A stretch of 64,000 nucleotides of DNA from Streptomyces sp. NRRL F-5135 (lineage in GTDB: Bacteria > Actinomycetota > Actinomycetes > Streptomycetales > Streptomycetaceae): assembly GCF_000719775.1 (NCBI RefSeq), contig NZ_JOHR01000007.1, forward strand, positions 186,001-250,000, in the 5' to 3' direction. The notes below the pieces were generated by a model. The model searched no databases. It saw only the letters and a list, made by a program, of their open reading frames with translations, and was not told where the DNA came from. Numbering within the stretch: the stretch's first letter is position 1; every line of letters starts with the position of its first letter. Position numbers and translations under genes: made by a program. Positions 43,369 to 52,575 of the stretch are shown here, piece after piece.

Positions 43369-46300
43369 TCAGGCGTTCACCGGCTCCGGGTCCGGCTCCG
43401 AGGCCGGGGCGCCGGCCGGTCCCGAGGCCCCCGGGCCCTCGTTCCCGCCGCCCCGCTTCGCCGCGCGCTTGGCCGCCTTCTTCGCGGCCCGGCGCTCCTT
43501 GCGCAGCTCCACCACGGCGTACAGCGTCGGCACCAGCAGCAGCGTCAGGACGGTCGAGGTCACCAGACCGCCGATCACCACCACGGCCAGCGGCTGGGCG
43601 ATGAAGCCGCCCTCGCCCGTGACGCCCAGCGCCATCGGCAGCAGCGCGAAGATCGTCGCCAGCGCCGTCATCAGGATCGGGCGGAGCCGGTGGCGGCCGC
43701 CCTCGACGACCGCGTCGACCACGCTCAGGCCCTGGGCCCGGTACTGGTTGATCAGGTCGATCAGCACGATCGCGTTGGTGACCACGATGCCGATCAGCAT
43801 CAGCATGCCGATCATCGCCGGGACGCCCATCGGCGTACCGGTCAGGATCAGCAGGCCGAGCGCGCCGGTCGCCGCGAACGGGATGGACACCAGCAGGATC
43901 AGCGGCTGCACCAGCGACCGGAACGTCGCGACGAGCAGCATGAACACGATGGCGATGGCGGCCAGCATGGCGAGGCCGAGGTTCACGAACGCGTCGTCCT
44001 GGTCCGCGGAGACACCGCCGATGGACGCGGTCGCGCCCTCCGGCAGGTCCAGCGCGTTGATCTTCGTCTGGAGTTCGGTGCTGACGGCGCCGGTGTTGTC
44101 GCCGGTGGGCCGGGCGGTGATCGTCGCGGCGCGCGCGCCGTCGATACGGGTCATCGAGACCGGGCCGGGGACGAGCTTCACGTCCGCGACCTGACCGAGC
44201 TTCACCGGGCCGAGCGGAAGGTTCTTCAGCTCCGCGACCGTCGTGGCCGGCTCGGCCGAGGTGATCACGACATCGCGCTCGGTGTCGTCCAGGACCGCCG
44301 TGCCCGACCGCGTGCCGCTGACGGCCTGGGCGACGGCCCCGCCGATCGCGGTGTCGTTCAGACCGGCCTCCGCGGCCTTCGCGTTGGCCTTCACGGAGAC
44401 GCGCGGGATGCTCTGGGACAGGTCGCTCTGCACGTCCGTGACGTCGTCCAGGCCGGCGACGACACCCTGGACCTGGTCGGCGGCCTTGCGCAGCGTGTCC
44501 GCCTCGGATGCCTTGACCACGACGCTCAGGTCCTGGCTGGCGAAGCCGTCACCGCCGCTGATGGTCGTCGTGCCGACGCCGTCGAGCCCGGCCAGCGCCT
44601 TCTCGATCTTCTCCTGGGCCTTCTCGTAGGACGCGGAGTCCTTCAGCGTCACCTGGTACGACGCCTGGTTCGCGCCCGTACCGCCGCCGAAGGCGGCCAT
44701 GAAGCCGGAGGAGCCGATGGTGACCTGGTAGTCCTTGACCTCGTCGATGCCGACGAGGGCCTTCTCGACCTTCTTCGCGGCGGCGTCGGCCGACGCCAGG
44801 CTGGTGCCGGGCGCGAGCTTCTGCTTGACGGTCAGGACTTCCTGCTCGCCCTGGTCGAAGAAGTTGGTCTTGAGCAGCGGTGCCATCCCGAACGTGCCGA
44901 ACAGGACGACGATCGCGATGACCACGCTGGTGACGCGGCGGCGGGTCGCGAAGCGCAGCACCGGCACGTACAGCCGCTGGAGCCTGCTGCGGTTCTCCTT
45001 CTCCTCCGCCAGGCGACGGGCTTCCTCGGGGTCGACCCCGTCGATGTCCTTGGGGGCGCGCAGGAACCAGTACGACAGGACCGGTACGACCGTCAGCGAC
45101 ACGAGCAGGGAGGCGAGCAGCGCCGCCGTCACCGTCAGCGAGAACGAGCCGAACAGCTCGCCGACCAGGCCGCCGACCAGGCCGATCGGCAGGAACACGG
45201 CGACGGTGGTCAGGGTGGAGGAGGTGACCGCGCCCGCGACCTCCCTGACCGCGGTGAGGATGGCGTGCTGCCGCTCCTCGCCGTAGCCGAGGTGCCGCTT
45301 GATGTTCTCCAGGACGACGATCGAGTCGTCGACGACCCGGCCGATCGCGATGGTCAGGGCGCCCAGGGTGAGCATGTTGAGCGACAGGTCGCGCGTCCAC
45401 AGCACGATCAGCGCCAGGAGGACGGAGAGCGGGATGGAGACCGCGGTGACCAGCGTCGAGCGGATGGAGGAGAGGAAGACCAGGATCACGAGGACCGCGA
45501 AGACCAGGCCGAGCGCGCCCTCGGTGGTCAGGCCGGAGATCGACTTGGAGACGGCCGGGCCCTGGTCGCTGACGACGGTCAGCTCGGCGCCGGAACCGAG
45601 GTCCGCCCGCAGGCCGGGCAGCTTGTCCTGGACCGCGTCCGAGATCGCGACGGCGCTGCCGTTGTTGTCCATGGTGGCCGCGACGGCGAGGCTGGGCTTG
45701 CCGTTCGTACGGGTCAGGGAGGTCGCGGCGGCCTGCTTCTGCTCGATCTTGGCGATGTCCCCGAGGCGAACGGGCCCGGCGCCCGCACCGGCGCCCGCGC
45801 CACCGGCACCACCGGAGGCTCCGCCCGCGCCGGCCGGGGGCGTGATCCGCAGGTCCTCGATCTGCTTCAGCGAGGTGTAGCCGCCGCCGACCTGGACCGT
45901 ACGGCTCTTGCCGTCCTCGTCGAACGCGCCCGCCGGGACCGTGGCGCCGCCGGCCTTCAGGGCCTCGGAGAGGGCCATGGTGTTCAGGCCCGCCGCGGCG
46001 AGCTTCTTGTCGTCGGGCGTGACGGCGACCTGGAGGTCACGGACACCGTCGATGCTGACCTGGCCGACGCCGTCGATGTCCTCCAGCGCGGGTACGACGG
46101 TGCGCTCCAGCTGGCCGGCGAGTGCCTGCTGGTCCTTGTCCGAGGTGACGGCGAGGACGACGGTCGGGATGTCGTCCGTGCCGCCGGCCACGACCTGCGG
46201 GTCGACGTCGGCGGGCAGCTGGGCGCGGGCGCGGTTCACGGCCTGCTGGATGTCGGCGACGAGCTGCTTGTTGTCGCCGCCGCCGAAGTCGAAGCTGGCC

Positions 46301-46578
46301 ATGATCACGGCGCTGCCCTCGCTCGCCGTGGAGGTGACGCCGCTGATGCCGTCGACCGCCTTGATCGAGTCTTCCAGCGGCTCGACGACCTGCTTCTCGA
46401 CGACATCGGGGGAGGCGCCCTGGTAGGGGGCGATCACCGAGACCATCGGAAGCTCGATGGAGGGCATCAACTGCTGCTTGAGCTGGGGTATCGCGATGGC
46501 CCCGAAGACGATCGCGACGATCGACATCAGACCGATCAGGGCCCGTTGCGCGAGGCTGAATTTCGACAGCCAGGACAT
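43369..46578 (-). CDS. RND-family efflux transporter (AcrB/SwrC-like)
   Basis: A 1069-residue, 12-helix RND pump with two large extracytoplasmic domains. The start (SLAQRALIGLMSIVAIVFG), the porter-domain LKQQLMPSIELPMV segment and the helix-4 acidic pair in GRVVDDSIVVLENI (proton relay) are typical. A Gly/Ala-rich stretch (about 290-310) is an unusual low-complexity loop. The C-terminal tail is Lys/Arg-rich then Gly/Pro-rich. Gram-positive members export surfactin-like or other amphiphiles. It lies 270 bp downstream of, and on the same strand as, a two-component pair that may control it. ATG start with GAGAGA upstream. Confidence 0.94.
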   Translation of the reverse strand: MSWLSKFSLAQRALIGLMSIVAIVFGAIAIPQLKQQLMPSIELPMVSVIAPYQGASPDVVEKQVVEPLEDSIKAVDGISGVTSTASEGSAVIMASFDFGGGDNKQLVADIQQAVNRARAQLPADVDPQVVAGGTDDIPTVVLAVTSDKDQQALAGQLERTVVPALEDIDGVGQVSIDGVRDLQVAVTPDDKKLAAAGLNTMALSEALKAGGATVPAGAFDEDGKSRTVQVGGGYTSLKQIEDLRITPPAGAGGASGGAGGAGAGAGAGPVRLGDIAKIEQKQAAATSLTRTNGKPSLAVAATMDNNGSAVAISDAVQDKLPGLRADLGSGAELTVVSDQGPAVSKSISGLTTEGALGLVFAVLVILVFLSSIRSTLVTAVSIPLSVLLALIVLWTRDLSLNMLTLGALTIAIGRVVDDSIVVLENIKRHLGYGEERQHAILTAVREVAGAVTSSTLTTVAVFLPIGLVGGLVGELFGSFSLTVTAALLASLLVSLTVVPVLSYWFLRAPKDIDGVDPEEARRLAEEKENRSRLQRLYVPVLRFATRRRVTSVVIAIVVLFGTFGMAPLLKTNFFDQGEQEVLTVKQKLAPGTSLASADAAAKKVEKALVGIDEVKDYQVTIGSSGFMAAFGGGTGANQASYQVTLKDSASYEKAQEKIEKALAGLDGVGTTTISGGDGFASQDLSVVVKASEADTLRKAADQVQGVVAGLDDVTDVQSDLSQSIPRVSVKANAKAAEAGLNDTAIGGAVAQAVSGTRSGTAVLDDTERDVVITSAEPATTVAELKNLPLGPVKLGQVADVKLVPGPVSMTRIDGARAATITARPTGDNTGAVSTELQTKINALDLPEGATASIGGVSADQDDAFVNLGLAMLAAIAIVFMLLVATFRSLVQPLILLVSIPFAATGALGLLILTGTPMGVPAMIGMLMLIGIVVTNAIVLIDLINQYRAQGLSVVDAVVEGGRHRLRPILMTALATIFALLPMALGVTGEGGFIAQPLAVVVIGGLVTSTVLTLLLVPTLYAVVELRKERRAAKKAAKRAAKRGGGNEGPGASGPAGAPASEPDPEPVNA

Positions 46579-46848
46579 GGGGTCTCTCTTCTGTGGTGTA
46601 CGCGGCGGCTGGGCACTGCGGCCCCCGGCGGCCCGGCGCGAGCCGCCCGTGCCGGGCACCGCACGCTGTGGCGCGGAGCCTTCCGGACACGGATGGCCCG
46701 TCGTGGACCCGTCATGGAACCCGTCATGGAACGGAAGGGAACAACGGCCCATCTATACGATCAGCCATCCCCGGCACCGCTTTCGTAGGCCGCAGGTCCA
46801 TTTCCTCGACCGTCGCGTACCGCGCTTGGAGTACGCGGAGGCGGGCGC

Positions 46849-47547
46849 TCACTCCACCCTTGGACGTACAAGGCCCGATTCATAGGCGATGACCACCAGT
46901 TGCGCGCGGTCGCGGGCACCCAGTTTCGCCATCGCCCGGTTCACATGCGTCTTGACGGTCAGCGGACTGACCGAGAGCCGCTCCGCGATCCCGTCGTTGG
47001 AGAGACCGCCCGCGACCTGGACCAGGACCTCGCGTTCGCGCCCGGTGAGGGCCGCCAGGCGTTCGGCGTACGCGCCGGGGGCCGCCTCGCCGTCGGCGCG
47101 GGCACCGTCCTGGGCGAGGAAGCTCGCGATCAGGCCCTTCGTCGCGGCGGGCGACAGCAGGGCCTCACCGGCGGCGGCGATGCGGATGCCGCCCAGCAGG
47201 TCGTCCGGCTCGGCGCCCTTGCCGAGGAAGCCCGCGGCGCCTGCCCGCAGGGACTGCACGACGTACTCGTCGACCTCGAACGTCGTCAGCATCACCACCC
47301 GCACCCCGGCGAGATCGGGGTCCGCGCTGATCATGCGGGTGGCGGCCAGCCCGTCCGTACCGGGCATCCGGATGTCCATCAGGACGACATCGGCGCGGGC
47401 CGACCGGGCCACGGCCACGGCCTGCGCGCCGTCGGCGGCCTCCCCGACGACCTCCATATCGGGCTCCGAGTCCACGAGCACGCGGAACGCGCTGCGCAGC
47501 AGGGCCTGATCGTCCGCCAGGACCACCCGTATCTTCTTCTCCGTCAT
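46849..47547 (-). CDS. NarL/LuxR-family response regulator
   Basis: A 232-residue regulator. The receiver (5-120) has the acidic pair ADDQ, phospho-Asp in VVLMDIRMPG, the Thr in MLTTFE and the Lys in LGKGAEP. The C-terminal LuxR helix-turn-helix (about 165-228) has LTGREREVL and IAERLSVSPLTVKTHV. Its ATG overlaps the stop of the upstream histidine kinase gene by 4 bp, so they are partners. The likely target is the RND exporter gene downstream, though this is inferred from position. Confidence 0.95.
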   Translation of the reverse strand: MTEKKIRVVLADDQALLRSAFRVLVDSEPDMEVVGEAADGAQAVAVARSARADVVLMDIRMPGTDGLAATRMISADPDLAGVRVVMLTTFEVDEYVVQSLRAGAAGFLGKGAEPDDLLGGIRIAAAGEALLSPAATKGLIASFLAQDGARADGEAAPGAYAERLAALTGREREVLVQVAGGLSNDGIAERLSVSPLTVKTHVNRAMAKLGARDRAQLVVIAYESGLVRPRVE

Positions 47548-48848
47548 TCCCGTCCGTCCTCCCCCGTACGGCAACCGGCCCGGTCCTCGGTGTGACCGGC
47601 CGGCTCGACCGGCAGTATCGCCTGGGTGCGGAAGCCGCCGCCGTAACGGGGTCCGGCGCTGAGGGTGCCGCCGAGAGCGGTGACGCGCTCGCGCATGCCG
47701 ACGAGGCCGTGGCCGCCGGAGGCGATGTGGGGGGTCGTGCCGGCGGTCTCGCCGAGGGACCCGTTCGAGCCGTCGTCCAGGACCGTTATCTCGACGGCCG
47801 GGCCGACCCGTACGACGCTGACCTCCGCCTTGGCGGACGGGCCCGCGTGCTTGCGGACATTGGTCAGGGCCTCCTGGACGATCCGGTACGCGGCGAGGTC
47901 CACGGCGGCGGGGAGACGGCCGGCGGGCAGGCCGAGGGGTCCGGTCAGGCCGGTCGTGACGTACGCGACGGGCAGCCCCGCGTTGCGGAAGGTGTCCAGC
48001 AGCGCGTCGAGTTGCGCGAGGCCCGGCGCCGGTTCGGTGGGCGCGTCGGAGTCGCCGGACTGGCGCAGCAGGCCGACGGTGACGCGCAGTTCGTCGAGCG
48101 CGGAGCGGCTGGCCTCCCGTACGTGCGCGAGCGCCTCCTTCGCCTGGTCGGGACGCTTGTCCATGACGTGGGAGGCGACCCCGGCCTGGACGTTGACCAG
48201 CGCGATGTGGTGGGCGACGACGTCGTGCAGGTCCCGCGCTATGCGCATCCGCTCCTCGGCGACCCGGCGGCGGGCCTCCTCCTCGCGGGTGCGTTCGGCG
48301 CGTTCGGCACGCTCCCGGATGGCGTCGATGAAGGCGCGCCGGCTGCGCACGGCGTCCCCCGCCGCGCCCGCCATCCCGGTCCACGCGAAGATCACCAGGT
48401 TCTCCTGCGCGTACCACGGCCCCGGGCTGGTCCACATCGCCACGGCGGTGAGCACGGTCATGGTCGCGAGGCCGACGCGCCAGGTGGTGGGGCGGTCGGT
48501 GTGGGCGGCGACGGTGTAGAGCGCGATGACGACGCTGAACGACGTGGTGGTGGGCGGGCTGCCGGTGAGCAGGTCGAGGAGGGTGATCCCGCCGGTCCCC
48601 ACCAGCACCGCCAGCGGCGCGCGCCGCCGGAAGGCGAGGGCGAGGGCACTGAGCACGATCAGGACGATGCCGGCGACGTCCGGGGTACGGGTGTCGAAGG
48701 TGGGCCCGTGGGGCCCCCGGTGCGGCTCGGCGAACGCCCCGATGACCATGACGACGAGCGTGGCGGTGGCGAGGCACCCGTCGACGGCGAGCGGATGCGC
48801 GCGGGACCAGAACCGCGTACGGGCGAAGGCGGGAGCCAGGGGGGTCAC
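47544..48848 (-). CDS. Sensor histidine kinase, HisKA_3 (NarL-partner) type
   Basis: A 434-residue membrane kinase. Four or five membrane segments lie in residues 18-165, without a large exterior sensor domain. A coiled region rich in Arg/Glu follows, then the phosphorylation motif RIARDLHDVVAHHIALV and an ATPase domain with the N box QEALTNVRKHA and GHGLVGMRERV. It is an intramembrane-sensing type common in actinobacteria. The GTG at 48848 has GGAGG eight bases upstream. It is translationally coupled to the response regulator gene. Confidence 0.94.
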   Translation of the reverse strand: MTPLAPAFARTRFWSRAHPLAVDGCLATATLVVMVIGAFAEPHRGPHGPTFDTRTPDVAGIVLIVLSALALAFRRRAPLAVLVGTGGITLLDLLTGSPPTTTSFSVVIALYTVAAHTDRPTTWRVGLATMTVLTAVAMWTSPGPWYAQENLVIFAWTGMAGAAGDAVRSRRAFIDAIRERAERAERTREEEARRRVAEERMRIARDLHDVVAHHIALVNVQAGVASHVMDKRPDQAKEALAHVREASRSALDELRVTVGLLRQSGDSDAPTEPAPGLAQLDALLDTFRNAGLPVAYVTTGLTGPLGLPAGRLPAAVDLAAYRIVQEALTNVRKHAGPSAKAEVSVVRVGPAVEITVLDDGSNGSLGETAGTTPHIASGGHGLVGMRERVTALGGTLSAGPRYGGGFRTQAILPVEPAGHTEDRAGCRTGEDGRE

Positions 48849-49146
48849 GTCGGTCGCCTCCGTCGGGGGGTGGTGGCCGGGCCGGCCGGGCCGGGGTGCG
48901 GAGCCATTGTCCGCCGGGGCGGCGGTGCGGGTGCGGCTGGGTACGGAGTACGGGGTGCGGGTACCCGGCGCGGCGGGGCGCCGGGGGCCCGGCGGGGTGT
49001 ACCTCCCGCCGCGTCCCTGGAGAACGTAGGTGGCGGTTGCCCCCACTCTCGTGCTCGTTCCTCCGCGTACCGCGACACCGGACGCAAAAGACGGCAGGAC
49101 GGGATTCGCGAGCCGCGCCCCGGTCGCGGAGTTACCCGGGTGTCAT
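48849..49146. other. Intergenic region upstream of the two-component genes
   Basis: About 300 bp with the presumed promoter of the kinase-regulator pair. I see no clear hexamers, hairpin or gene. Its right end runs into the alcohol dehydrogenase remnant. Confidence 0.4.
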
Positions 49147-49323
49147 GGCGCGGCGGACGCCGCGACCGCGGCCATGCTGGACTTCTGCGCCGAGCACGGC
49201 ATCACCGCCGACATCGAGCTGCTGCCCTCGGCGCGTGTGAACGAGGCGCTCGACCGGCTCGGGCGAGGCGACGTCCGCTACCGCTTCGTACTCGACATGT
49301 CCGATCTGGACGGACCGGCTTGA
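49147..49323 (+). pseudogene. C-terminal remnant of a zinc-type alcohol dehydrogenase
   Basis: The last 55 or so codons before the stop at 49323 match the C-terminus of NAD(P)-dependent, zinc-type alcohol dehydrogenases: segments MLDFCAEHGI, LPSARVNEAL and DVRYRFVLDMS. The rest of the roughly 350-residue enzyme is missing; upstream sequence in the frame is unrelated. It is a decayed gene and may mark a past deletion or insertion boundary. Confidence 0.75.
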
Positions 49324-49491
49324 GCGGCGGGGCCCCGGGCGGGAGCGAGCCGGTGCCACTCGGCCACGGCGGCGTCGCGCCGGGCCCCGCGTCCCGTCGC
49401 GCGGGCGCGGACACGGCCACGTTCGCGGACCCGGATGCGGACGCCCACGCGGACGCGTCCTCGGGCCTTCCCGCGGTGGCTCCCCCACGGG

Positions 49492-49776
49492 TCAGCCCGG
49501 ACTCGGGATCAGCCCCTCGTCGTTCAGCATCGCCCGGACCTCGTCCAGCGTCGCCTCCGCCGCCGGGAGAATCAGCTCCGACGGCTCCAGCGCGTCGTCC
49601 GGCAGGGGCTCGCCCAGTTCCCGCACCTTCGCCAGCAGCGCGTGGAACGTACGGCGGAACCCCTCCCCGTCACCGTCGCGCACCTCGGCGAGCAGTTCGT
49701 CGTCCAGCGCGTTCAACTCGGCGAAGTGGCGGTCCGCCAGCCTCACCTGGCCCTCCCCCATGATCCGTACGATCAT
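49492..49776 (-). CDS. pspAA: PspA-associated protein PspAA
   Basis: A 94-residue protein with the PspAA pattern: it opens MIVRIMGEGQVRL and continues with an all-helical acidic domain (LNALDDELLAEV, FHALLAKVRELG, LIPSPG at the end). PspAA proteins accompany actinobacterial PspA in the membrane-stress response. It lies 128 bp downstream of pspA on the same strand; the gap is filled by a short tandem repeat. ATG start at the family N-terminus. Confidence 0.92.
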   Translation of the reverse strand: MIVRIMGEGQVRLADRHFAELNALDDELLAEVRDGDGEGFRRTFHALLAKVRELGEPLPDDALEPSELILPAAEATLDEVRAMLNDEGLIPSPG

Positions 49777-49825
49777 GTCGAGCCCTGCCGTTCGTCTCTA
49801 GCGTCGGTCTCCGGCGTTCATCTCC

Positions 49826-49881
49826 GGAGGTTCGTCTCCGGAGGTTCGTCTCTGGAGGTTCGTCTCTGGAGGTTCGCCGCC
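49826..49881. repeat. Four tandem 14-bp repeats between pspA and pspAA
   Basis: GGAGGTTCGTCTCC (49826), GGAGGTTCGTCTCT (49840 and 49854) and GGAGGTTCGCCGCC (49868) are head-to-tail. Weaker related units flank both sides. On the minus strand each unit reads as a potential GGAGACGAACC step between the two genes. Confidence 0.85.
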
Positions 49882-49904
49882 AGCGGTTCACCTCCAGCGG
49901 TTCG

Positions 49905-50696
49905 TCACTGCTTGTCGAACTTGTGCTGGTTCTGCCGCGGGGCGTCCTGCGCGTCCGCGCCGCCCTCGATCGCCTGCTGCTGCGCCGACGAGCCGCCCGC
50001 GAGCTCCGCCTTCATCCGCTGGAGCTCCAGCTCGACGTCCGTACCACCGGAGATCCGGTCCAGCTCGGCCGCGATGTCGTCCTTCGACGTGCCGGTCGGG
50101 TCGTCCAGCGCGCCCGAGGCCAGCAGCTCGTCGATCGCGCCGGCCCGCGCCTGGAGCTGGGCGGTCTTGTCCTCCGCGCGCTGGATCGCCATGCCGACGT
50201 CGCCCATCTCCTCCGAGATGCCGGAGAACGCCTCGCCGATCCGGGTCTGGGCCTGCGCCGCGGTGTAGGTGGCCTTGATCGTCTCCTTCTTCGTACGGAA
50301 GGCGTCGACCTTGACCTGGAGCCGCTGCGCCGCGAGCGTCAGCTTCTCCTCCTCGCCCTGGAGCGTCTGGTGCTGCGTCTCCAGGTCGCTGACCTGCTGC
50401 TGGAGCGCCGCACGGCGCGAGAGCGCCTCGCGCGCCAGATCCTCCCGGCCCAGTGCCAGCGCCTTGCGGCCCTGCTCCTCCAGCTTGGTGGACTGCCCCT
50501 GCAACTGGTTCAGCTGCAATTCCAGCCGCTTGCGCGACGTCGCCACATCGGCGACACCACGGCGCACCTTCTGGAGCAGTTCGAGCTGCTTCTGGTACGA
50601 GTAGTCAAGGGTTTCGCGCGGGTCCTCGGCCCGGTCAAGGGCCTTGTTCGCCTTCGCGCGGAAGATCATTCCCATACGTTTCATGACACCGCTCAT
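49905..50696 (-). CDS. pspA: Phage shock protein A (PspA/IM30 family)
   Basis: A 263-residue, almost wholly coiled-coil ESCRT-III-fold protein. The N-terminal amphipathic helix (MKRMGMIFRAKANKALD) and the DPRETLDYSYQKQLELL motif are diagnostic. The C-terminal 40 residues are a flexible Gln/Ala-rich tail. It supports the membrane under envelope stress. The start is taken as the ATG at 50696 (MSGVMKRMG); an in-frame ATG four codons later is possible. It diverges from the DUF3043 gene across 313 bp, where its promoter must be. Confidence 0.95.
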   Translation of the reverse strand: MSGVMKRMGMIFRAKANKALDRAEDPRETLDYSYQKQLELLQKVRRGVADVATSRKRLELQLNQLQGQSTKLEEQGRKALALGREDLAREALSRRAALQQQVSDLETQHQTLQGEEEKLTLAAQRLQVKVDAFRTKKETIKATYTAAQAQTRIGEAFSGISEEMGDVGMAIQRAEDKTAQLQARAGAIDELLASGALDDPTGTSKDDIAAELDRISGGTDVELELQRMKAELAGGSSAQQQAIEGGADAQDAPRQNQHKFDKQ

Positions 50697-51009
50697 GGGC
50701 TTCGCGCGCCCCCTTCTGACGGACTCCAGCTCCAGCACTTCGACCAGACCCACAGTACGGGGCCTGCCTCTATTACCGCACTGTTCGGGCGCGGATGCGC
50801 TCATCCCCAAGGACGACTACGGCTCGCGCCGATCCGGCGCAGGGAGTAGATGACCTTCGGGGAGGCGGGGGGACCGCGTCCCCTCTGTCCAGGGTACGGA
50901 CGGGGCGGGACGGACTGTCCGGAGGTGTCCTGGTTCGGACACCCGCCGTTGCGGGATCGTTCCCCGCCGGGGTGGGGTCCAACCGCCTCACCCCGTACCC
51001 TTGGGGCTT
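50697..51009. other. Divergent promoter region of pspA and the DUF3043 gene
   Basis: About 310 bp with no gene. It is probably the regulatory region of pspA and of the divergent gene. I could not identify a confident sigma-factor site. Confidence 0.5.
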
Positions 51010-51609
51010 GTGTTCCGTAGCCGTTCCAAAGAAGAGAAGGCCCCGTCCACCTCGGTGACGACGAACGGTCCTTCCACGCAGCCCCGCGACCCGCAGGCCC
51101 CCAAGGGCCGCCCGACCCCCAAGCGCAGTGAGGCCGAGTCGCAGCGCCGCCGCGCCTCGACGACGCCGACCGACCGCAAGACGGCCATGAAGCGCCAGCG
51201 CGAGGCGCGCCGGGCGGACCTGGCCAGGCAGCGCGAGGCCCTCGCGAGCGGCGACGAGCGCTACCTGCCGGTCCGTGACAAGGGGCCCGTGCGCCGCTTC
51301 GTCCGTGACTTCGTCGACTCGCGCTTCTGCCTGGCGGAGTTCTTCCTGCCGCTCGCGGTGGTGATCCTGGTACTGAGCATGATCAGGGTGCCGCAGATCC
51401 AGACGATCTCGCTGCTGCTCTGGCTGGCCGTGATCGTGCTGATCGTCATCGACTCCGTCGGGCTCGGCTTCCGGCTGCGGAAGCAGCTCGCGGAGCGCTT
51501 CCCGGACACCCCCAAGCGCGGCGCCGTGGCGTACGGCCTGATGCGCACGCTCCAGATGCGCCGGCTCCGGCTGCCCAAGCCGCAGGTCAAGCGCGGGGAG
51601 CGGCCCTGA
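51010..51609 (+). CDS. DUF3043 membrane protein
   Basis: A 199-residue protein. The basic, hydrophilic N-terminus (FRSRSKEEKAP, then Lys/Arg-rich) is followed by RYLPVRDKGPVRRFVRDFVDSRF, the most conserved DUF3043 stretch. Two membrane helices follow (about 115-150) and then a basic tail. The function is unknown. The GTG at 51010 gives the family N-terminus; a TTG three codons upstream is an alternative. It overlaps the downstream methyltransferase by 4 bp if that gene starts at CTG. Confidence 0.92.
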   Translation: MFRSRSKEEKAPSTSVTTNGPSTQPRDPQAPKGRPTPKRSEAESQRRRASTTPTDRKTAMKRQREARRADLARQREALASGDERYLPVRDKGPVRRFVRDFVDSRFCLAEFFLPLAVVILVLSMIRVPQIQTISLLLWLAVIVLIVIDSVGLGFRLRKQLAERFPDTPKRGAVAYGLMRTLQMRRLRLPKPQVKRGERP

Positions 51610-52424
51610 GCGCGGACAGACCCGGGCCCGGGGCCCCGTCCGGATTCGCCGGTGGGTCGGCGAACTGGCTGGCCGGGCTCGGTGGGCTGCGCAATGTCGT
51701 CCGACAGGAACTCGTCGCCCGTCAGATCGACGAGCAGATAGCCCAGCGCTTCCCGGTCGGGCAGCGGCTGCGGGTGCTGGACGTGGGCATGGGCCAGGGC
51801 ACCCAGGCGCTGCGGCTGGCGCGCGGCGGACACACGGTCACGGGTCTGGAGTCGGACGCCGAGATGCTGGCCACGGCCCGTGCGTCGCTCGCCACCGAAC
51901 CGGAGGGCATACGGGAGCGGGTCCGGCTGATCGAGGGCGACGGCCGGGAGACCGGGGTCCACTTCCTGCCCGGCAGCTTCGACGTCGTCCTGTGCCACGG
52001 CGTACTGATGTACGTGAGCGAGCCGGACGCGATGCTCGCCGGGCTGGCCCGGATGCTGGCGCCCGGCGGTCTGCTGTCCCTGCTCGTACGGAACGCGGAC
52101 AGCCTGGCCCTGCGGCCCGGCCTGAACGGCGACTGGGCGGGCGCGCTGGCCGCCTTCGACACGGACACGTACACCAGCCGGCTGGGGCTGCGGGTGCGCG
52201 CGGACCGGCTGGACGTGCTCACGGCGACGCTGGCGGGCATCGCGGCGCCGCTGCACGCCTGGTACGGCGTCCGGCTCTTCACGGACGGCGCCGCCGACGG
52301 CCAGGAGCCGCCGGCGGACGAGGCGGAGCTGGAACGGCTGCTGTCGGCGGAGGACCGGGCGGGGCGCACGGATCCGTACCGGGGGGTCGCCGCGCTGCTG
52401 CACTTGTTCGGGGTACGGGGCTGA
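51606..52424 (+). CDS. Class I SAM-dependent methyltransferase (CTG start proposed)
   Basis: A 272-residue methyltransferase. The SAM-binding motif I is [13 protein letters not shown], motif II ends at LESD, and the post-I region has GDGRETG and [13 protein letters not shown]. The substrate is unknown. The first GTG in frame (51774) falls inside motif I and would destroy the fold. The frame runs back through protein-like sequence ([19 protein letters not shown]) to a CTG at 51606 that overlaps the DUF3043 stop as CTGA, with GGGGAG five bases before it. I therefore propose CTG as the start. It is cotranscribed with the DUF3043 gene. Confidence 0.88.
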   Translation: MSADRPGPGAPSGFAGGSANWLAGLGGLRNVVRQELVARQIDEQIAQRFPVGQRLRVLDVGMGQGTQALRLARGGHTVTGLESDAEMLATARASLATEPEGIRERVRLIEGDGRETGVHFLPGSFDVVLCHGVLMYVSEPDAMLAGLARMLAPGGLLSLLVRNADSLALRPGLNGDWAGALAAFDTDTYTSRLGLRVRADRLDVLTATLAGIAAPLHAWYGVRLFTDGAADGQEPPADEAELERLLSAEDRAGRTDPYRGVAALLHLFGVRG

Positions 52425-52575
52425 ACGGTTCGCGCACGGGCCGCACCGCCGCGCGACCGGGTGTCCGGCGGCCGGGACGCGACGGGGCGCGACAGGGCGC
52501 GACGGCCGGATCCAGCCATCCGCACTGGCCGGTTCCGTGCCAGGCCGCGAGCCCCCTTTTCGCGTCCTCGAGTCC

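Noticed and set aside
43690..46788. A 1032-codon frame antisense to the RND transporter gene
   Set aside because: Charged, repetitive sequence without domains; the opposite strand encodes a complete RND pump.
49030..49323. A complete 97-residue gene
   Set aside because: Only the C-terminal 55 or so residues resemble a protein (alcohol dehydrogenase end); the N-terminal part is unrelated intergenic sequence, so it is called a remnant.
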